DNA from: Burkholderiaceae bacterium
Lineage (GTDB): Bacteria; Pseudomonadota; Gammaproteobacteria; Burkholderiales; Burkholderiaceae_D
Assembly: GCA_030158675.1 (NCBI GenBank)
Contig: JAOASL010000040.1
Span: forward strand, 1-64,000
Direction: 5' to 3'
DNA: 64,000 nt
Position numbers and translations under genes: made by a program. This document shows positions 52,950-62,782 of this stretch, in pieces (positions within the stretch are counted from its first letter, which is position 1; each line of letters starts with the position of its first letter). A model generated the notes under the pieces. The model had not been told where the DNA came from and made no database searches. It saw nothing but the letters and a program-made list of their open reading frames with translations.

Positions 52950-53951
52950 TCAGACCTGCTTGCCGTGCATACCGAGGCGATTCAGCAGCGCCCGATCGTC
53001 TTCCACTTCCGGATTGCCGGTGACGAGCAGCTTGTCGCCGTAGAAGATCGAGTTCGCACCCGCCAGATAGCACAGCGCCTGCACACCCTCGCCAAGCTGG
53101 CGGCGACCTGCCGACAGACGCACGCGCGCCTTCGGCATGGTGATCCGCGCCACCGCGATGGTGCGCACGAATTCGAGCGGATCCAGCGGCTCCTGATCGG
53201 CCAGCGGCGTACCCTCGACCGCCACCAGATGATTGATCGGCACCGAGTCCGGATACGGATTCAGGTTGGCCAGCTGCGCGATCAGGCCGGCGCGCTGCAT
53301 CCGCGATTCGCCCATGCCAACGATGCCGCCACAGCAGACCTTCAGGCCCGCTTCACGCACATGGCCGAGCGTATCAAGCCGGTCCTGATAGTCACGCGTG
53401 GTGATGATCTCGCCGTAAAACTCCGGCGCGGTGTCCAGGTTGTGGTTGTAGTAGTCCAGACCGGCTGACGCCAGGCGCTGCGCCTGCGCTTCCTTCAGCA
53501 TGCCCAGCGTCGCGCAGGTCTCGAGGCCGATCGCCTTCACCGCCTTGACCATGGCTTCGACCGCTTCGATATCGCGATCTTTCGGCGAACGCCAAGCGGC
53601 ACCCATGCAGAAGCGTGTCGCGCCGCCCTCTTTCGCGGCCTGCGCGGCGGCGACCACGTCGTCGACCGCCATCATCTTCTCCGCCTTCACGCCGGTGTCA
53701 TGATGCGCCGACTGCGGGCAGTAACCGCAGTTCTCCGGGCAGCCACCGGTCTTGATCGACAGCAGCGTGGCCAGTTCGACCTCATTCGCGTCCCAGTGCG
53801 TGCGGTGCACCTGCTGGGCACGCCACAGCAGATCATTGAACGGCAACTCGAACAGCGCGGCGATCTCGGCCACCGGCCAGATCTCATTCGCCTTCGCCAG
53901 GTCAGTGACCTTCTTCGAGGCGGCAAAAAATTCGATGGTTTGCGACGACAT
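52950..53951 (-). CDS. bioB: Biotin synthase
   Basis: 333-residue radical-SAM enzyme that inserts sulfur into dethiobiotin. The [4Fe-4S] motif CPENCGYC uses Cys71, Cys75 and Cys78; residues for the [2Fe-2S] cluster are also in place ([15 protein letters not shown]). The start at 53951 gives the normal length. It is the last gene of the bio operon, 29 bases after bioD. Confidence 0.95.
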   Translation of the reverse strand: MSSQTIEFFAASKKVTDLAKANEIWPVAEIAALFELPFNDLLWRAQQVHRTHWDANEVELATLLSIKTGGCPENCGYCPQSAHHDTGVKAEKMMAVDDVVAAAQAAKEGGATRFCMGAAWRSPKDRDIEAVEAMVKAVKAIGLETCATLGMLKEAQAQRLASAGLDYYNHNLDTAPEFYGEIITTRDYQDRLDTLGHVREAGLKVCCGGIVGMGESRMQRAGLIAQLANLNPYPDSVPINHLVAVEGTPLADQEPLDPLEFVRTIAVARITMPKARVRLSAGRRQLGEGVQALCYLAGANSIFYGDKLLVTGNPEVEDDRALLNRLGMHGKQV

Positions 53952-53980
53952 GCGGAAATCCCATGACAAGAAACAAAATG

Positions 53981-54712
53981 CTAGAGCGCAGGCCGGGGCC
54001 AGCGGTCCAGCACGGAAAAATCGATGGCGGCAGCTGCCTGCGCCGGCGACGCCACCGGCATCCACGGCACCACGCCGAGCAGTGGCGCGGCCAGCCTGTC
54101 CTGCAGCGCAACGATAGAGTCGGCCTGGTACGGCATGGCCGGATCAATCTGGTTCGCGACCCAGCCTGCGAGCCGCAGGCCGCGCGCGGCGATCGCCTCG
54201 GCCGTCAGCAGCGCATGGCTCAGGCAGCCCAGCCGCAGGCCGACCACGAGGATAACATCAAGTTGCAGCGCAGCAGACAAATCGGCGGTATCGAAACTGT
54301 CCGTCAGCGGCACGCGAAAGCCGCCGACGCCCTCCACCACCACGGCCGGTGCACGCGCGGCGACCTGCCGGTAAGCGTCGATGAGCACGGCCGGGTCGAT
54401 ACTCAGGTTCTCCAGCCGGGCCGCCACATGCGGCGCGCAGGCCTCATGCAGCAGGTAAGACGTTGTCAGCTCTCGTGGCAGCGCCAGCGTGGACGCAGAC
54501 GCGAGCAGCGCGACATCGTCGTTCCACGGCACGCCATCGCGCAGCTCGGTACCGGCGGCCACCGGCTTCATGCCGACCGCCGGCAGACCGGCCTGGCCAA
54601 GCGCATGCAGGAACGCGGCCGACACCAGGGTCTTGCCGACTCCGGTGTCAGTGCCGGCGATGAAACAGGCAAACTGCAGTGGCCCGCCTGCAGGACTCGG
54701 AGGGGTATTCAT
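53981..54712 (-). CDS. bioD: Dethiobiotin synthetase
   Basis: 243 residues. The ATP P-loop is GTDTGVGKT (20-28); MKPVAAG and [11 protein letters not shown] are also conserved. It closes the ureido ring of dethiobiotin from DAPA, CO2 and ATP. The start overlaps the bioF stop by four bases. Confidence 0.94.
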   Translation of the reverse strand: MNTPPSPAGGPLQFACFIAGTDTGVGKTLVSAAFLHALGQAGLPAVGMKPVAAGTELRDGVPWNDDVALLASASTLALPRELTTSYLLHEACAPHVAARLENLSIDPAVLIDAYRQVAARAPAVVVEGVGGFRVPLTDSFDTADLSAALQLDVILVVGLRLGCLSHALLTAEAIAARGLRLAGWVANQIDPAMPYQADSIVALQDRLAAPLLGVVPWMPVASPAQAAAAIDFSVLDRWPRPAL

Positions 54713-55935
54713 GCCGATTCAGCTGTGGCGGACGCCGGCGCCAATGCGGCGGCCTCGATTCCCAGAAGCGCATCGGCCAGCGCATCGACCTGCGCCAGCG
54801 TATGCGACGCCGACAGGGTGATGCGCAGCCGGGCGCTGCCGGCCGGCACGGTCGGCGGACGGATCGCGCCGACCCAGAAACCCAGCGCCAGCAATGTAGC
54901 GCCGGCGGCCATGGTGGCCGCGTTGTCGCCAATCACGACCGGTTGTATCGGTGTGTCCGACGGCAGCAGCGTCCAGCGCTTAAGCGTCAGCCGTTCGCGC
55001 AGCCGGCCAATCAGTTGCGTCAGGTGGGTGCGTCGCTGCCGCCCTTCGGCGCCATCGATGATGGCCACGCTGGCCAGCAGCGCATGGGCAACCGCCGGCG
55101 GTGCGGCAGTCGTGTAGATGTACGGACGTGCGCGTTGCACCAGCCATTCGATCACGGTCGCATGCGCGGCGACGAAAGCGCCGGCCACGCCGGCGGCCTT
55201 GCCGAGCGTGCCGACATAGACGAGTTGCGGCGAAGACAGCGCCAGTTGCTCCAGTACGCCACGGCCGTTTTCGCCGAGCACGCCGAAACCATGGGCATCG
55301 TCGACCACCAGCCAGGCGCCGTAACGCTCGCACAGCACAAGCAGCTCGCGCAGCGGTGCGATATCGCCATCCATGCTGAACACACTGTCGGTGACGACCA
55401 GCCGGTCCTGCGCGGTCGCTTGCTGCAGCAGCGCCTCGAGTTGGTCCAGATCCTTGTGCGGATAGATACGCAGGGTCGCGCGTGCCAGCCGGGCGCCATC
55501 GATCAGCGACGCGTGATTCAATTCCTCGGAAAAAATCTCGGCATCCTTGCCGACCAGCGTGGACAGCACCGCGAGATTGGCCATGTAGCCGGTCGAGAAA
55601 TACAGCGCGCGCGCCGATGGCAGGCAAGGTGACAAAAACGCCGCCAGTCGTTCTTCCAGTGCCGCATGCGCGGCCGAGTGGCCGGAGATCAGATGCGATG
55701 CGCCGCTGCCTGCACCATAGCGAGCCGCGCCTTCGCACAAGGCCTCGACCACACGCGCATCGGCGGCAAGACCCAGATAATCATTACTGCAAAACGCCAG
55801 CATCGGCCGGCCGTCGACGGTCATTGCCGGCGCCTGCGGCGTCTCGACCCGGCGTCGCTGCCGGATCAGGTGTTGCCGCCCGAGTTCTTCCAGCTTGTGC
55901 TGCAGGCCGGACAACAGCGGGGATGTATCAGACAT
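54709..55935 (-). CDS. bioF: 8-amino-7-oxononanoate synthase
   Basis: 408-residue PLP enzyme that joins pimeloyl thioester and alanine. DDAHGFG and the PLP lysine in [13 protein letters not shown] are present, as are the N-terminal [10 protein letters not shown] and [14 protein letters not shown] segments. The gene order is bioF-bioD-bioB; bioA, commonly beside them, is not in this window. Confidence 0.94.
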   Translation of the reverse strand: MSDTSPLLSGLQHKLEELGRQHLIRQRRRVETPQAPAMTVDGRPMLAFCSNDYLGLAADARVVEALCEGAARYGAGSGASHLISGHSAAHAALEERLAAFLSPCLPSARALYFSTGYMANLAVLSTLVGKDAEIFSEELNHASLIDGARLARATLRIYPHKDLDQLEALLQQATAQDRLVVTDSVFSMDGDIAPLRELLVLCERYGAWLVVDDAHGFGVLGENGRGVLEQLALSSPQLVYVGTLGKAAGVAGAFVAAHATVIEWLVQRARPYIYTTAAPPAVAHALLASVAIIDGAEGRQRRTHLTQLIGRLRERLTLKRWTLLPSDTPIQPVVIGDNAATMAAGATLLALGFWVGAIRPPTVPAGSARLRITLSASHTLAQVDALADALLGIEAAALAPASATAESA

Positions 55936-55943
55936 GCCGTCCC

Positions 55944-56732
55944 TTACTCAGTGAGCCACGACGGCTTGCGTTTCTCGAGGAATGACTGGATGCCCTCGCG
56001 TCCCTGCGGCGATACGCGCACCGCAGCAATGCGGCGCGCGGTGTCGGCGATCAGTCCGGCATCGATGGTTTCGCCACCGATATCGCGCAGCAGCCGCTTG
56101 CACTCGTCAAGCGCATGCGGGCTGGCCGCGACCAGTGCCTGCACAATGCGTGCGACCGTGGCATCGACTTCGCTGGCAGGCACGGCTTCATGCACAAAGC
56201 CGATGCGGCGCGCTTCCTGCGCCGAAAAACGTTCGGCGCTCAGGAAATAGCGGTGCGCGGCACGCTCACCCATGGCGCGCATCACGTAAGGCGCAATGGT
56301 GGCCGGGATCAGGCCCAGCTTCACTTCGGACAGACAGAATTCGACGCCGCCGGCAGCGATGGCGATGTCGCAGGCCGCCACCAGTCCCATGCCGCCCGCA
56401 TAGCAATCACCCTGCACGCACGCGACGGTCGGTTTGCTGCAGTCGTAGATCGCATGCAGCATCGCGGCCAGCGCCTGCGCATCGGCACGATTCTCGTCTT
56501 CCGAGTAGCCGGCCATTTTTTTCATCCAGTTCAGGTCGGCACCGGCGCAGAAGGCCGTGCCGCGCGCCGCCAGCACGATTGCACGCACCGCACGCTCCTT
56601 GTCGAGCGCGCGAAACACCTGGGTCAGCTCGGCGATCGACTGCTCATTGAACGCGTTGCGGACCTCGGGGCGGTTCATCCAGACGGTGGCGACATGGCCG
56701 TCGCGCACGATCTCGAGGGTCTGATAGTCCAT
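55944..56732 (-). CDS. Enoyl-CoA hydratase/isomerase (methylglutaconyl-CoA hydratase-like)
   Basis: 262-residue crotonase. The oxyanion-hole segment [11 protein letters not shown] and catalytic region [12 protein letters not shown] are present; the latter fits the LiuC/AUH-type methylglutaconyl-CoA hydratases. It ends 8 bases before bioF, so it may be read in the same transcript. The substrate is not proven. Confidence 0.85.
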   Translation of the reverse strand: MDYQTLEIVRDGHVATVWMNRPEVRNAFNEQSIAELTQVFRALDKERAVRAIVLAARGTAFCAGADLNWMKKMAGYSEDENRADAQALAAMLHAIYDCSKPTVACVQGDCYAGGMGLVAACDIAIAAGGVEFCLSEVKLGLIPATIAPYVMRAMGERAAHRYFLSAERFSAQEARRIGFVHEAVPASEVDATVARIVQALVAASPHALDECKRLLRDIGGETIDAGLIADTARRIAAVRVSPQGREGIQSFLEKRKPSWLTE

Positions 56733-56742
56733 GGGATTTTTA

Positions 56743-56767
56743 GTGGCTCAGTGGGCTCAGTGGGCTC
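56743..56767. repeat. 9-bp tandem repeat at the end of the PaaY-like gene
   Basis: GTGGGCTCA is repeated about 2.7 times (last copy shortened to GTGGCTCA). On the coding strand each unit begins with TGA, so one repeat supplies the gene's stop codon and others lie just beyond it. Confidence 0.6.
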
Positions 56768-57380
56768 AGTCGGATTTGGGCTTGACCAAGTCCTGTGGGT
56801 TATCGATGCGCAAGCGCCGGCGATCGGGCTCGACCTCGGTCAGGGGCGCCACTTCTTTCATCTCCTGCAGGCATTGCACGGCCAGTTGCTGGTACTCCAG
56901 CGTTCCCTTGCGCTTCCACGCAATTTCCTTGTCGGTCAATTCTCTCACCACCTTGGCCGGTGCGCCCATCACCAGGCTTTTCGGCGGCACCTGCATGCCG
57001 GTCTTGACGAAGGCCATCGCAGCGACGATCGCAGACTCCCCGATCACTGCGCCGTCCATCACCACCGCATTCATGCCGACCAGGGCATTGCGGCCAATGC
57101 GCGCGCCGTGAATCACCGCACCGTGGCCAATATGGCCGTCGACCTCGATCACGGTGTCGCTGCCCGGAAAGCCGTGTACCACGCAAGTGTCCTGCAGGTT
57201 CGATCCCGCTTCCATGATCAGCCGGCCGAAATCGCCGCGCAGGCAGGCGTTCGGACCGACATAGCAGCCGGGCCCGATGATCACATCGCCAATCAGCACG
57301 GCGGTCGGATGCACGAAAGCCGTCGGGTGAATCACAGGAATCAGGCCCTCGATCGCATAGACCTTCGGCTGGGATTTCAT
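56766..57380 (-). CDS. paaY: PaaY-like hexapeptide-repeat (gamma-carbonic-anhydrase-type) protein
   Basis: 204 residues with a left-handed beta-helix of hexapeptide repeats ([20 protein letters not shown]) and zinc histidines in VVHGFPG and [11 protein letters not shown]. PaaY is a phenylacetate-pathway thioesterase/carbonic-anhydrase-like protein. The C-terminus is extended and charged. It overlaps the next gene upstream by four bases. Confidence 0.85.
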   Translation of the reverse strand: MKSQPKVYAIEGLIPVIHPTAFVHPTAVLIGDVIIGPGCYVGPNACLRGDFGRLIMEAGSNLQDTCVVHGFPGSDTVIEVDGHIGHGAVIHGARIGRNALVGMNAVVMDGAVIGESAIVAAMAFVKTGMQVPPKSLVMGAPAKVVRELTDKEIAWKRKGTLEYQQLAVQCLQEMKEVAPLTEVEPDRRRLRIDNPQDLVKPKSD

Positions 57381-58357
57381 GAGCGCGCCCGGATGACGAT
57401 CTTGCCGGTCACCTTGCGCGACGCCATGTCAAGCAGTGCCTGCGGTGTCTGTTCGAGCGCATAGGTGGCCGACACGTGCGGACGAATCTTGCCGGCCGCA
57501 TGCCAGCGCATCAGCTCCTGCATCGCGGCTGTGTGCTGCGCCGGTTCACGGCGCAGGAAATCGCCCCAGAACACACCGACGACCGATGCGCCCTTGAGTA
57601 GCGCCAGGTTCAGCGGCAGCTTCGGAATTTCGCCATTGGCAAAACCAATCATCAGATGACGGCCACGCCAGGCGATCGAACGGAACGCCGCCTCGGTGTA
57701 GCTGCCACCGACCGGATCGTAGATCACATCCGGGCCCTTGCCGCCGGTGCAGCGCTTGATGCCTTCGCGCAGGTCTTCGCTGCTGTAGTTGATCGTCTCG
57801 TCGGCGCCATGCTCGCGGCAGACTGCCAGTTTTTCATCGGTGGACGCGGCCGCGATCACTTTCGCACCGAGCGCCTTGCCGATCTCAATCGCCGCCAGAC
57901 CGACACCGCCGGCCGCGCCGAGCACCAGCATGGTCTCGCCGGCCTGCAACTGCGCACGGTCGACTACGGCGTGATGGGAGGTACCGTAGGTCAGCGTCAG
58001 CGCGGCGGCCGTATCAAAGTCCATCGTGTCGCTCATGCGGATCAGGTTGCCCTCCGCCGCGACGATCTGCTGCGCAAACGCGCCGTGCGGCACATAGCCG
58101 AACACGCGATCGCCGACCTTCAGGCCGTTCACCCCCGCGCCCACCGCGCGCACAGTGCCGGCCAGCTCATTGCCGGGCGTGAAAGGCAGCTCAGGCTTGA
58201 ACTGATATTTATTCTGAATGATCAGCACATCCGGAAAATTGACGCCGGCGGACACGATGTCGACCAGCACGTCGCCGGCCTTCGGTTGCGGTTCAGGCAG
58301 GTCCTCGACCACCAGGGTTTCAGGCAGGCCCCAGGCTTTGCATACGACAGCTTTCAT
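57377..58357 (-). CDS. Quinone oxidoreductase-like MDR (NADPH-dependent)
   Basis: 326 residues, zinc-free medium-chain reductase. [15 protein letters not shown], the nucleotide motif [20 protein letters not shown], and [14 protein letters not shown] are typical of the NADPH:quinone reductase/acryloyl-CoA reductase branch. Placement between two crotonases points to an acyl-CoA pathway role, not proven. Confidence 0.87.
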   Translation of the reverse strand: MKAVVCKAWGLPETLVVEDLPEPQPKAGDVLVDIVSAGVNFPDVLIIQNKYQFKPELPFTPGNELAGTVRAVGAGVNGLKVGDRVFGYVPHGAFAQQIVAAEGNLIRMSDTMDFDTAAALTLTYGTSHHAVVDRAQLQAGETMLVLGAAGGVGLAAIEIGKALGAKVIAAASTDEKLAVCREHGADETINYSSEDLREGIKRCTGGKGPDVIYDPVGGSYTEAAFRSIAWRGRHLMIGFANGEIPKLPLNLALLKGASVVGVFWGDFLRREPAQHTAAMQELMRWHAAGKIRPHVSATYALEQTPQALLDMASRKVTGKIVIRARS

Positions 58358-58403
58358 GTATCTCCTCGTTCTTTCTCTTTGGCGAATTTTTTAATTGTGC
58401 GAA

Positions 58404-59183
58404 TTACTGGAATTTCGGCGCGCGCTTTTCGATGAAAGCACGAATGCCCTCGCGGCCGTCCTCTGTCGCGCCGGACGCAAACATGGACTCACGCTCAAGG
58501 TCGAAGTGGCTCTGCAGGCTGTGATGCTGAGCCGACTCGATCAGCGTCTTGATGCGCGCCTGCGCCTGTGCCGGACCTTGCGCCAACTGCAGCGCCAGTT
58601 TGCGCGCCGCGTGCGGGAGGTCGGCATCCGGGTAGACCGCATCGACCAGGCCGATCGCACAGCACTCAGCGGCCGGGAAAGGACGGTTCGTCAGGAAGAC
58701 TTCCTTGGCCTTGGCCGCGCCGGCACGGCGCGTGACGAACCACGAGCCGCCGACATCCGGCGTGAGGCCAATGGCCGAGTAGCCGCCGCGCAGCTTCATC
58801 GATTCGGCCGCCAGCACGATGTCGCCGCATAGCGCAAAGCCAATGCCGCCACCGCCGACCGGCCCGTTGATCGCGCATACGACGGGCACGGGCAGCAGGG
58901 TCAGCATCTTCATCGCCTCATGCACCGGGTCGAGCAATTCCTGCAGGATCTCGGGCAAGGGGCGCGAGGCGTCGGCAAATGCATTGATATCGCCGCCCGC
59001 GCAGAAGTGCTTGCCGGCGGCCGTGATCAGCACGGCACGTACCGAGGTGTCGCCGGCGATCTGTTCGATCGCCGACGCGAACGCGCGCGCCATCGCCAGG
59101 TCGAGCACGTTGGCGCGCTCCGGGGTGTTGAAGGTGATGACGGCCAGCGACTGCTCGATCTCGAGCTTCAGCGGTGAGGACAT
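58404..59183 (-). CDS. Enoyl-CoA hydratase/isomerase (PaaG-like)
   Basis: 259-residue crotonase. FCAGGDINAFAD gives the oxyanion hole and AIGLTPDVGGSWF the catalytic region, with Asp at the PaaG/isomerase position rather than Glu. It ends 46 bases before the MDR gene. The start at 59183 follows GGAGACAAGCCC. Confidence 0.85.
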   Translation of the reverse strand: MSSPLKLEIEQSLAVITFNTPERANVLDLAMARAFASAIEQIAGDTSVRAVLITAAGKHFCAGGDINAFADASRPLPEILQELLDPVHEAMKMLTLLPVPVVCAINGPVGGGGIGFALCGDIVLAAESMKLRGGYSAIGLTPDVGGSWFVTRRAGAAKAKEVFLTNRPFPAAECCAIGLVDAVYPDADLPHAARKLALQLAQGPAQAQARIKTLIESAQHHSLQSHFDLERESMFASGATEDGREGIRAFIEKRAPKFQ

Positions 59184-59361
59184 GGGCTTGTCTCCGTTAA
59201 GGTTATCGGCGTGCGATTCTGGTGACCGCAAAAGCCTGCCATTCTAGCAAAGGGTCGCCCTCCGGAATTCTCGCAAAGCCTTGAATTTATGGAATTCCAG
59301 CTTGAGCTGCGCAATAGCATGCGGACGCTTCCCGGAACAGGTCTGTGTGGGTCGGCGACCC

Positions 59362-59394
59362 GCAAAAGCAAAGCGGCGACCCATGGTCGCCGCT
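59362..59394 (-). terminator. Terminator of the TonB-dependent receptor gene
   Basis: On the minus strand a 10-bp stem AGCGGCGACC / GGTCGCCGCT with a 3-base loop is followed by TTGCTTTTGC. It begins 33 bases after the receptor stop. Confidence 0.75.
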
Positions 59395-59426
59395 CTGTAC
59401 GTGCATCATCAACGACGCGATGACCG

Positions 59427-61730
59427 TCAGAACCGGTAGCGTACCCCCACCATGAAATTGCGCGGTGCGCCCGGCGCGACGAAGCGGCTGACCGTCGGCG
59501 GTGTAGCCGACGAACTTGCCTGATTGCCGTACTGGTCGAACATATTCAACGCCATCAGGCCATAGGTCTCGAAGCGCGTGTCGAACACATTATTGACACG
59601 GACGAAGTAGTCCAGCCCCTTGGCAGCCGCGTAGTTGGCATGCATGTTCAGGACGGTGTAGCCCTTCACGCTGGCGTTGGCCTTCTCGCCGTCGGCAATC
59701 AGGCCATCCTCATTGCCCTGCGAGACCAGGCTGGACGTCGCCACCACTGTGCCGCCGACCACCAGTTTCGGCTGCACGCGCCAGTCGGCAGCAATGCGGA
59801 AGGTATGCTTCGGCAAGCCGGCGATGCGGGTGCCCGGGCGTACCGTAATGTTGCGCTCGCCGCCGAACAGTTCGCCGTCGTCCTGATACGTCGCATCGAG
59901 ATAGTTGTAACTGACATTCAGGTTGACCGGGCCGACCTCGGTACGTGCGGACAGGTCGATGCCCTGACGGCGCGTGCGCGAGAAATTGCTGAAGTAACCC
60001 AGACCACTGACTGACACCGCACGGAACAGGATGTCGTCCTTGTTCTCCGAACGGTACACCGATGCGGTGAACTCCGAGTCGGACGACATCCGCCAGCGCG
60101 TACCGAACTCGACGGTGCGCGCAACCACCTGCTTCAGGTAAGGATCGGCCTGCAGGCCGGTCGGCAGTCGGCAGGGATCGTTCGGGTCGGCACAGCCCAG
60201 CTCGATCACGGTCGGCACACGGTTGCTCTGGCCGACGTTACCGAACATGGAAATCCCGGAGGCCACTTTGTAGCTGACGCCGAGCGAAGGATTCAGGCTG
60301 TTGTAGTTAAAGCTCTCGCTCGGCCGCTGGCTACCGACGCCGTTGTCGTAATTGGTGATGGTGTTGGCAACGTTGGCATGGTTGAAGCGTGCCGCGCCAG
60401 TGACGAAAGTGCGCTCGTTCAGGGTCCAGGTATCCGACGCATAGATGCCCAGCGCAAAGGTCTTGCCACGCACGCCCGAAGTCGGCTCTGCCTCGCCGCA
60501 ATCGATCGGCGAGCGGCTTGCGCTCAGGGCGTCGCACTCCGCCTGCGACGCGCCATAGCGAATGTGGCTGGCATCGGTACTGGCGCCCAGTGTCAGCTGA
60601 TGCGCATCGAGGAGCCGGGTGTAGTTGACGCTGCCGCCATAACTGGTCTGGCGGCTGTTGTTGTAGTTGACGACGGCTTCATCAGAATACGTACCCGGCG
60701 CGATCTCCTCGCGCTCGGCGTCCCCACTGTATGCACGCCGCTTGCCTTCCCTTACATAAGCCATCGCCGACAGTTCGGTGCTGTCGTTCAGCAGCCGCTG
60801 AAAATTGAACGTCAGCATGTTCAGATCGTTGCGCGTATTGTCGGAATGCGTGTAGATCCAGTCACGCTTGCGTTCATACATGCTGCCAGTCGGACTGTCG
60901 GCGCCGTCGGGGCCGTAATTCCGGCTGGGCAGCAGTGCGTTGCCGAACAGGTTGCTGCGCGCGACCACCAGCGCAAGATCCCAGCTACTGTCATTTTGCT
61001 GGCGTCCGATCTTGGCGAACACATTGCCAAGACGGCCCGGGGAATAATCACGCCAGCCGCTTTCGTCGAAAGCGGTCGCGCTGATGAAATGATGGTAACC
61101 GTCGTCGGACTTGCCGCCATAGGAAACGTCAATCCGCTTGCGGCCGAAACTGCCGGCCTGCAGCTTCACTTCGGTGCCGGGCGCGGTCAGGCCGGATTTG
61201 GTGGTGAACGCGAGCGCGCCGCCGAGCGTGTTCAGGCCATAGATCGGGTTCGAGCCGGGCACCAGCGTCACGTTGTTGATTGCCGATTCGGGAATCATGT
61301 CCCAGTTGACGACGTCGCCAAAGGGTTCATTGACGCGCACGCCGTCGAGATACACCGACAGTCCCTGCGCCGAACCGAGGATGCTCGACAGGCGGAAGCC
61401 GCGGTACGCAATGTCAGCCTGGAACGGGCTGCCCTGCACTTCGTTGATCGTAATGCCGGACAGGTTACGTGCCATGTAGTCGGTCAGGTTCATCGTCTGG
61501 CCGCGCTCGATATCCTCGGCCGTCACGCTCTGCACGTCATACGGCAGCTTGTCTTCCTCGATGCCGATGCCGGGCAGCGGCGACGTGCCGACCACTTCGA
61601 CGGCCTTCAGCGTCTTTTCTTCCTTATCCGCGTCCTGTTCCTGCGCGTGCAGCATCGGCGCGGCGAACAGTCCCGCGACCGACAGCGCAACGGCGCTCAG
61701 GCGGAAAGCCTGCGGCATCAACTGGTTCAT
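59427..61730 (-). CDS. TonB-dependent outer-membrane receptor
   Basis: 767 residues with a signal peptide (about 1-29). A TonB box-like segment (TLKAVEVVGTS), plug domain (YMARNLSGITINEVQG; AYRGFRLSS) and a 22-strand barrel end in the canonical VGVRYRF. The ligand is not assigned; no siderophore or cobalamin gene is adjacent. It is monocistronic, with paired repeats upstream. Confidence 0.9.
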   Translation of the reverse strand: MNQLMPQAFRLSAVALSVAGLFAAPMLHAQEQDADKEEKTLKAVEVVGTSPLPGIGIEEDKLPYDVQSVTAEDIERGQTMNLTDYMARNLSGITINEVQGSPFQADIAYRGFRLSSILGSAQGLSVYLDGVRVNEPFGDVVNWDMIPESAINNVTLVPGSNPIYGLNTLGGALAFTTKSGLTAPGTEVKLQAGSFGRKRIDVSYGGKSDDGYHHFISATAFDESGWRDYSPGRLGNVFAKIGRQQNDSSWDLALVVARSNLFGNALLPSRNYGPDGADSPTGSMYERKRDWIYTHSDNTRNDLNMLTFNFQRLLNDSTELSAMAYVREGKRRAYSGDAEREEIAPGTYSDEAVVNYNNSRQTSYGGSVNYTRLLDAHQLTLGASTDASHIRYGASQAECDALSASRSPIDCGEAEPTSGVRGKTFALGIYASDTWTLNERTFVTGAARFNHANVANTITNYDNGVGSQRPSESFNYNSLNPSLGVSYKVASGISMFGNVGQSNRVPTVIELGCADPNDPCRLPTGLQADPYLKQVVARTVEFGTRWRMSSDSEFTASVYRSENKDDILFRAVSVSGLGYFSNFSRTRRQGIDLSARTEVGPVNLNVSYNYLDATYQDDGELFGGERNITVRPGTRIAGLPKHTFRIAADWRVQPKLVVGGTVVATSSLVSQGNEDGLIADGEKANASVKGYTVLNMHANYAAAKGLDYFVRVNNVFDTRFETYGLMALNMFDQYGNQASSSATPPTVSRFVAPGAPRNFMVGVRYRF

Positions 61731-61835
61731 CTGGTCTCCTTGTTGTCGTTGTTGTGCTGTTCACGCGCCGGAAGCTGCCAGCGGCATCACGAGACGAGCG
61801 CTAAAATTTCCGGCGGATTTTACGGGTGTTCTTCT

Positions 61836-61926
61836 GTCAACGGGCTGGGAATTTTTCCCGATGCAAGGTCGCGATGTGATGAAGACAGGCTTGGGCAGAC
61901 TTCCCAACGGCTCAGGAATTTTTCCT
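61836..61926. repeat. Two copies of a 24-bp operator-like repeat
   Basis: Copy A (61836-61859) and copy B (61903-61926) share CAACGG.CT..GGAATTTTTCC with one gap. Each holds the palindrome GGAA-TTT-TTCC. Their centres are 67 bases apart. They lie in the shared region between the receptor and regulator genes and could bind the regulator encoded alongside. Confidence 0.6.
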
Positions 61927-62047
61927 ATTTATTAATGGGCGCCGGATTGCTACAGTGCTTTCTGCCGATGCAGTCGCTTCCTGTGTCGGCGTTCTCTCTC
62001 TCCTGGCACGAATCGAGACCTTGTCCCCCTGCGGCTTCGATGTGCTG

Positions 62048-62080
62048 CGGGCGGTGCCGCCGGCATCGCCCGTTTTTTTT
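62048..62080 (+). terminator. Strong intrinsic terminator upstream of the response regulator
   Basis: An 11-bp stem (CGGGCGGTGCC / GGCATCGCCCG, one G-U pair) with loop GCC and an immediate run of eight T. It lies 63 bases before the regulator's ATG on the same strand, with no gene before it. It could be an attenuator or end a small RNA of about 140 bases. Confidence 0.85.
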
Positions 62081-62143
62081 CGCATCGTGTTTTCTGTACC
62101 ATGGCGCACGCCGCCACTTTTGCCAGAGACTTATGCCAAAGAC

Positions 62144-62782
62144 ATGTCGAACCTGAAGAAAACCACCGTGATGCTCGTCGACGATCATGCCGTCGTGCGT
62201 GCCGGTTATAAACGTTATATCGAGCTCGATCCCGGCCTGCTGGTGGCGGCGGAAGCGGCCAGCGGCGAAGAAGCGTATGCGCTGCTGGAGCGCGTGCCGG
62301 TCGATGTGGTGATCATGGACCTGTCGATGCCAGGTCAGGGCGGCTTCGAATCGCTGCGGCGCATCCTCAACCGCTATCCGGCGCAACGGGTGCTGATCTT
62401 CTCGATGCACGAAAATGCATCGATCGCCAATCAGGCGCTGCGGCTGGGCGCCTGCGGCTATCTGACCAAAAGCATGACGCCCGACGAGATCATCGACGCG
62501 ATCCATCAGGCGATGCGCGGTGCGCGGCCGGTCGCGCCGGCCTTGCGCGTCGATCTCGACGAACTGAACGCGCCGAACCTGCCTCACAATGAACTGCTGC
62601 CGCGCGAATTCGAGGTGCTGATGATGCTGGCCAATGGCGAAAGCATCGAGAGCATCAGCGCGCGCTTGCACCTGAGCCCGAAGACAGCGTCGAACTATCA
62701 GGCCAACATCCGCAAGAAGCTCGGCATCGGCTCATCGATCGAGCTGCAGCGCTACGCGAAAGAGCGCGGGCTCATACCGTAA
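62144..62782 (+). CDS. NarL/FixJ-family response regulator
   Basis: 212 residues. Receiver residues Asp13, Asp14 and the phospho-acceptor Asp59 (VIMDLSMPG) and Lys in YLTKSM are in place. A LuxR-type HTH covers about 145-207 (LLPREFEVLMMLANGESIES). The 3' end overlaps the opposing histidine kinase gene by 11 bases. The start at 62144 gives the normal receiver length. Confidence 0.9.
   Translation: MSNLKKTTVMLVDDHAVVRAGYKRYIELDPGLLVAAEAASGEEAYALLERVPVDVVIMDLSMPGQGGFESLRRILNRYPAQRVLIFSMHENASIANQALRLGACGYLTKSMTPDEIIDAIHQAMRGARPVAPALRVDLDELNAPNLPHNELLPREFEVLMMLANGESIESISARLHLSPKTASNYQANIRKKLGIGSSIELQRYAKERGLIP

Larger units (their letters stand above)
61731..62143. other. 413-base spacer between receptor and response regulator
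   Basis: No supported gene is seen on either strand. It contains two copies of a 24-bp repeat (61836-61859 and 61903-61926), a possible -10 (TATTTA/TATTAA) near 61926-61935, and a strong intrinsic terminator at 62048-62080. The only long open frame runs through the terminator and lacks a ribosome site. Confidence 0.6.

Noticed and set aside
61731..62000. Cobalamin riboswitch before the TonB-dependent receptor
   Set aside because: Neither the B12-box nor the other conserved stretches are visible on the minus strand; only the paired repeats are seen.
61955..62143. N-terminal extension of the response regulator (63 codons)
   Set aside because: It reads through a strong terminator, has no ribosome site, and the receiver domain starts properly at 62144.
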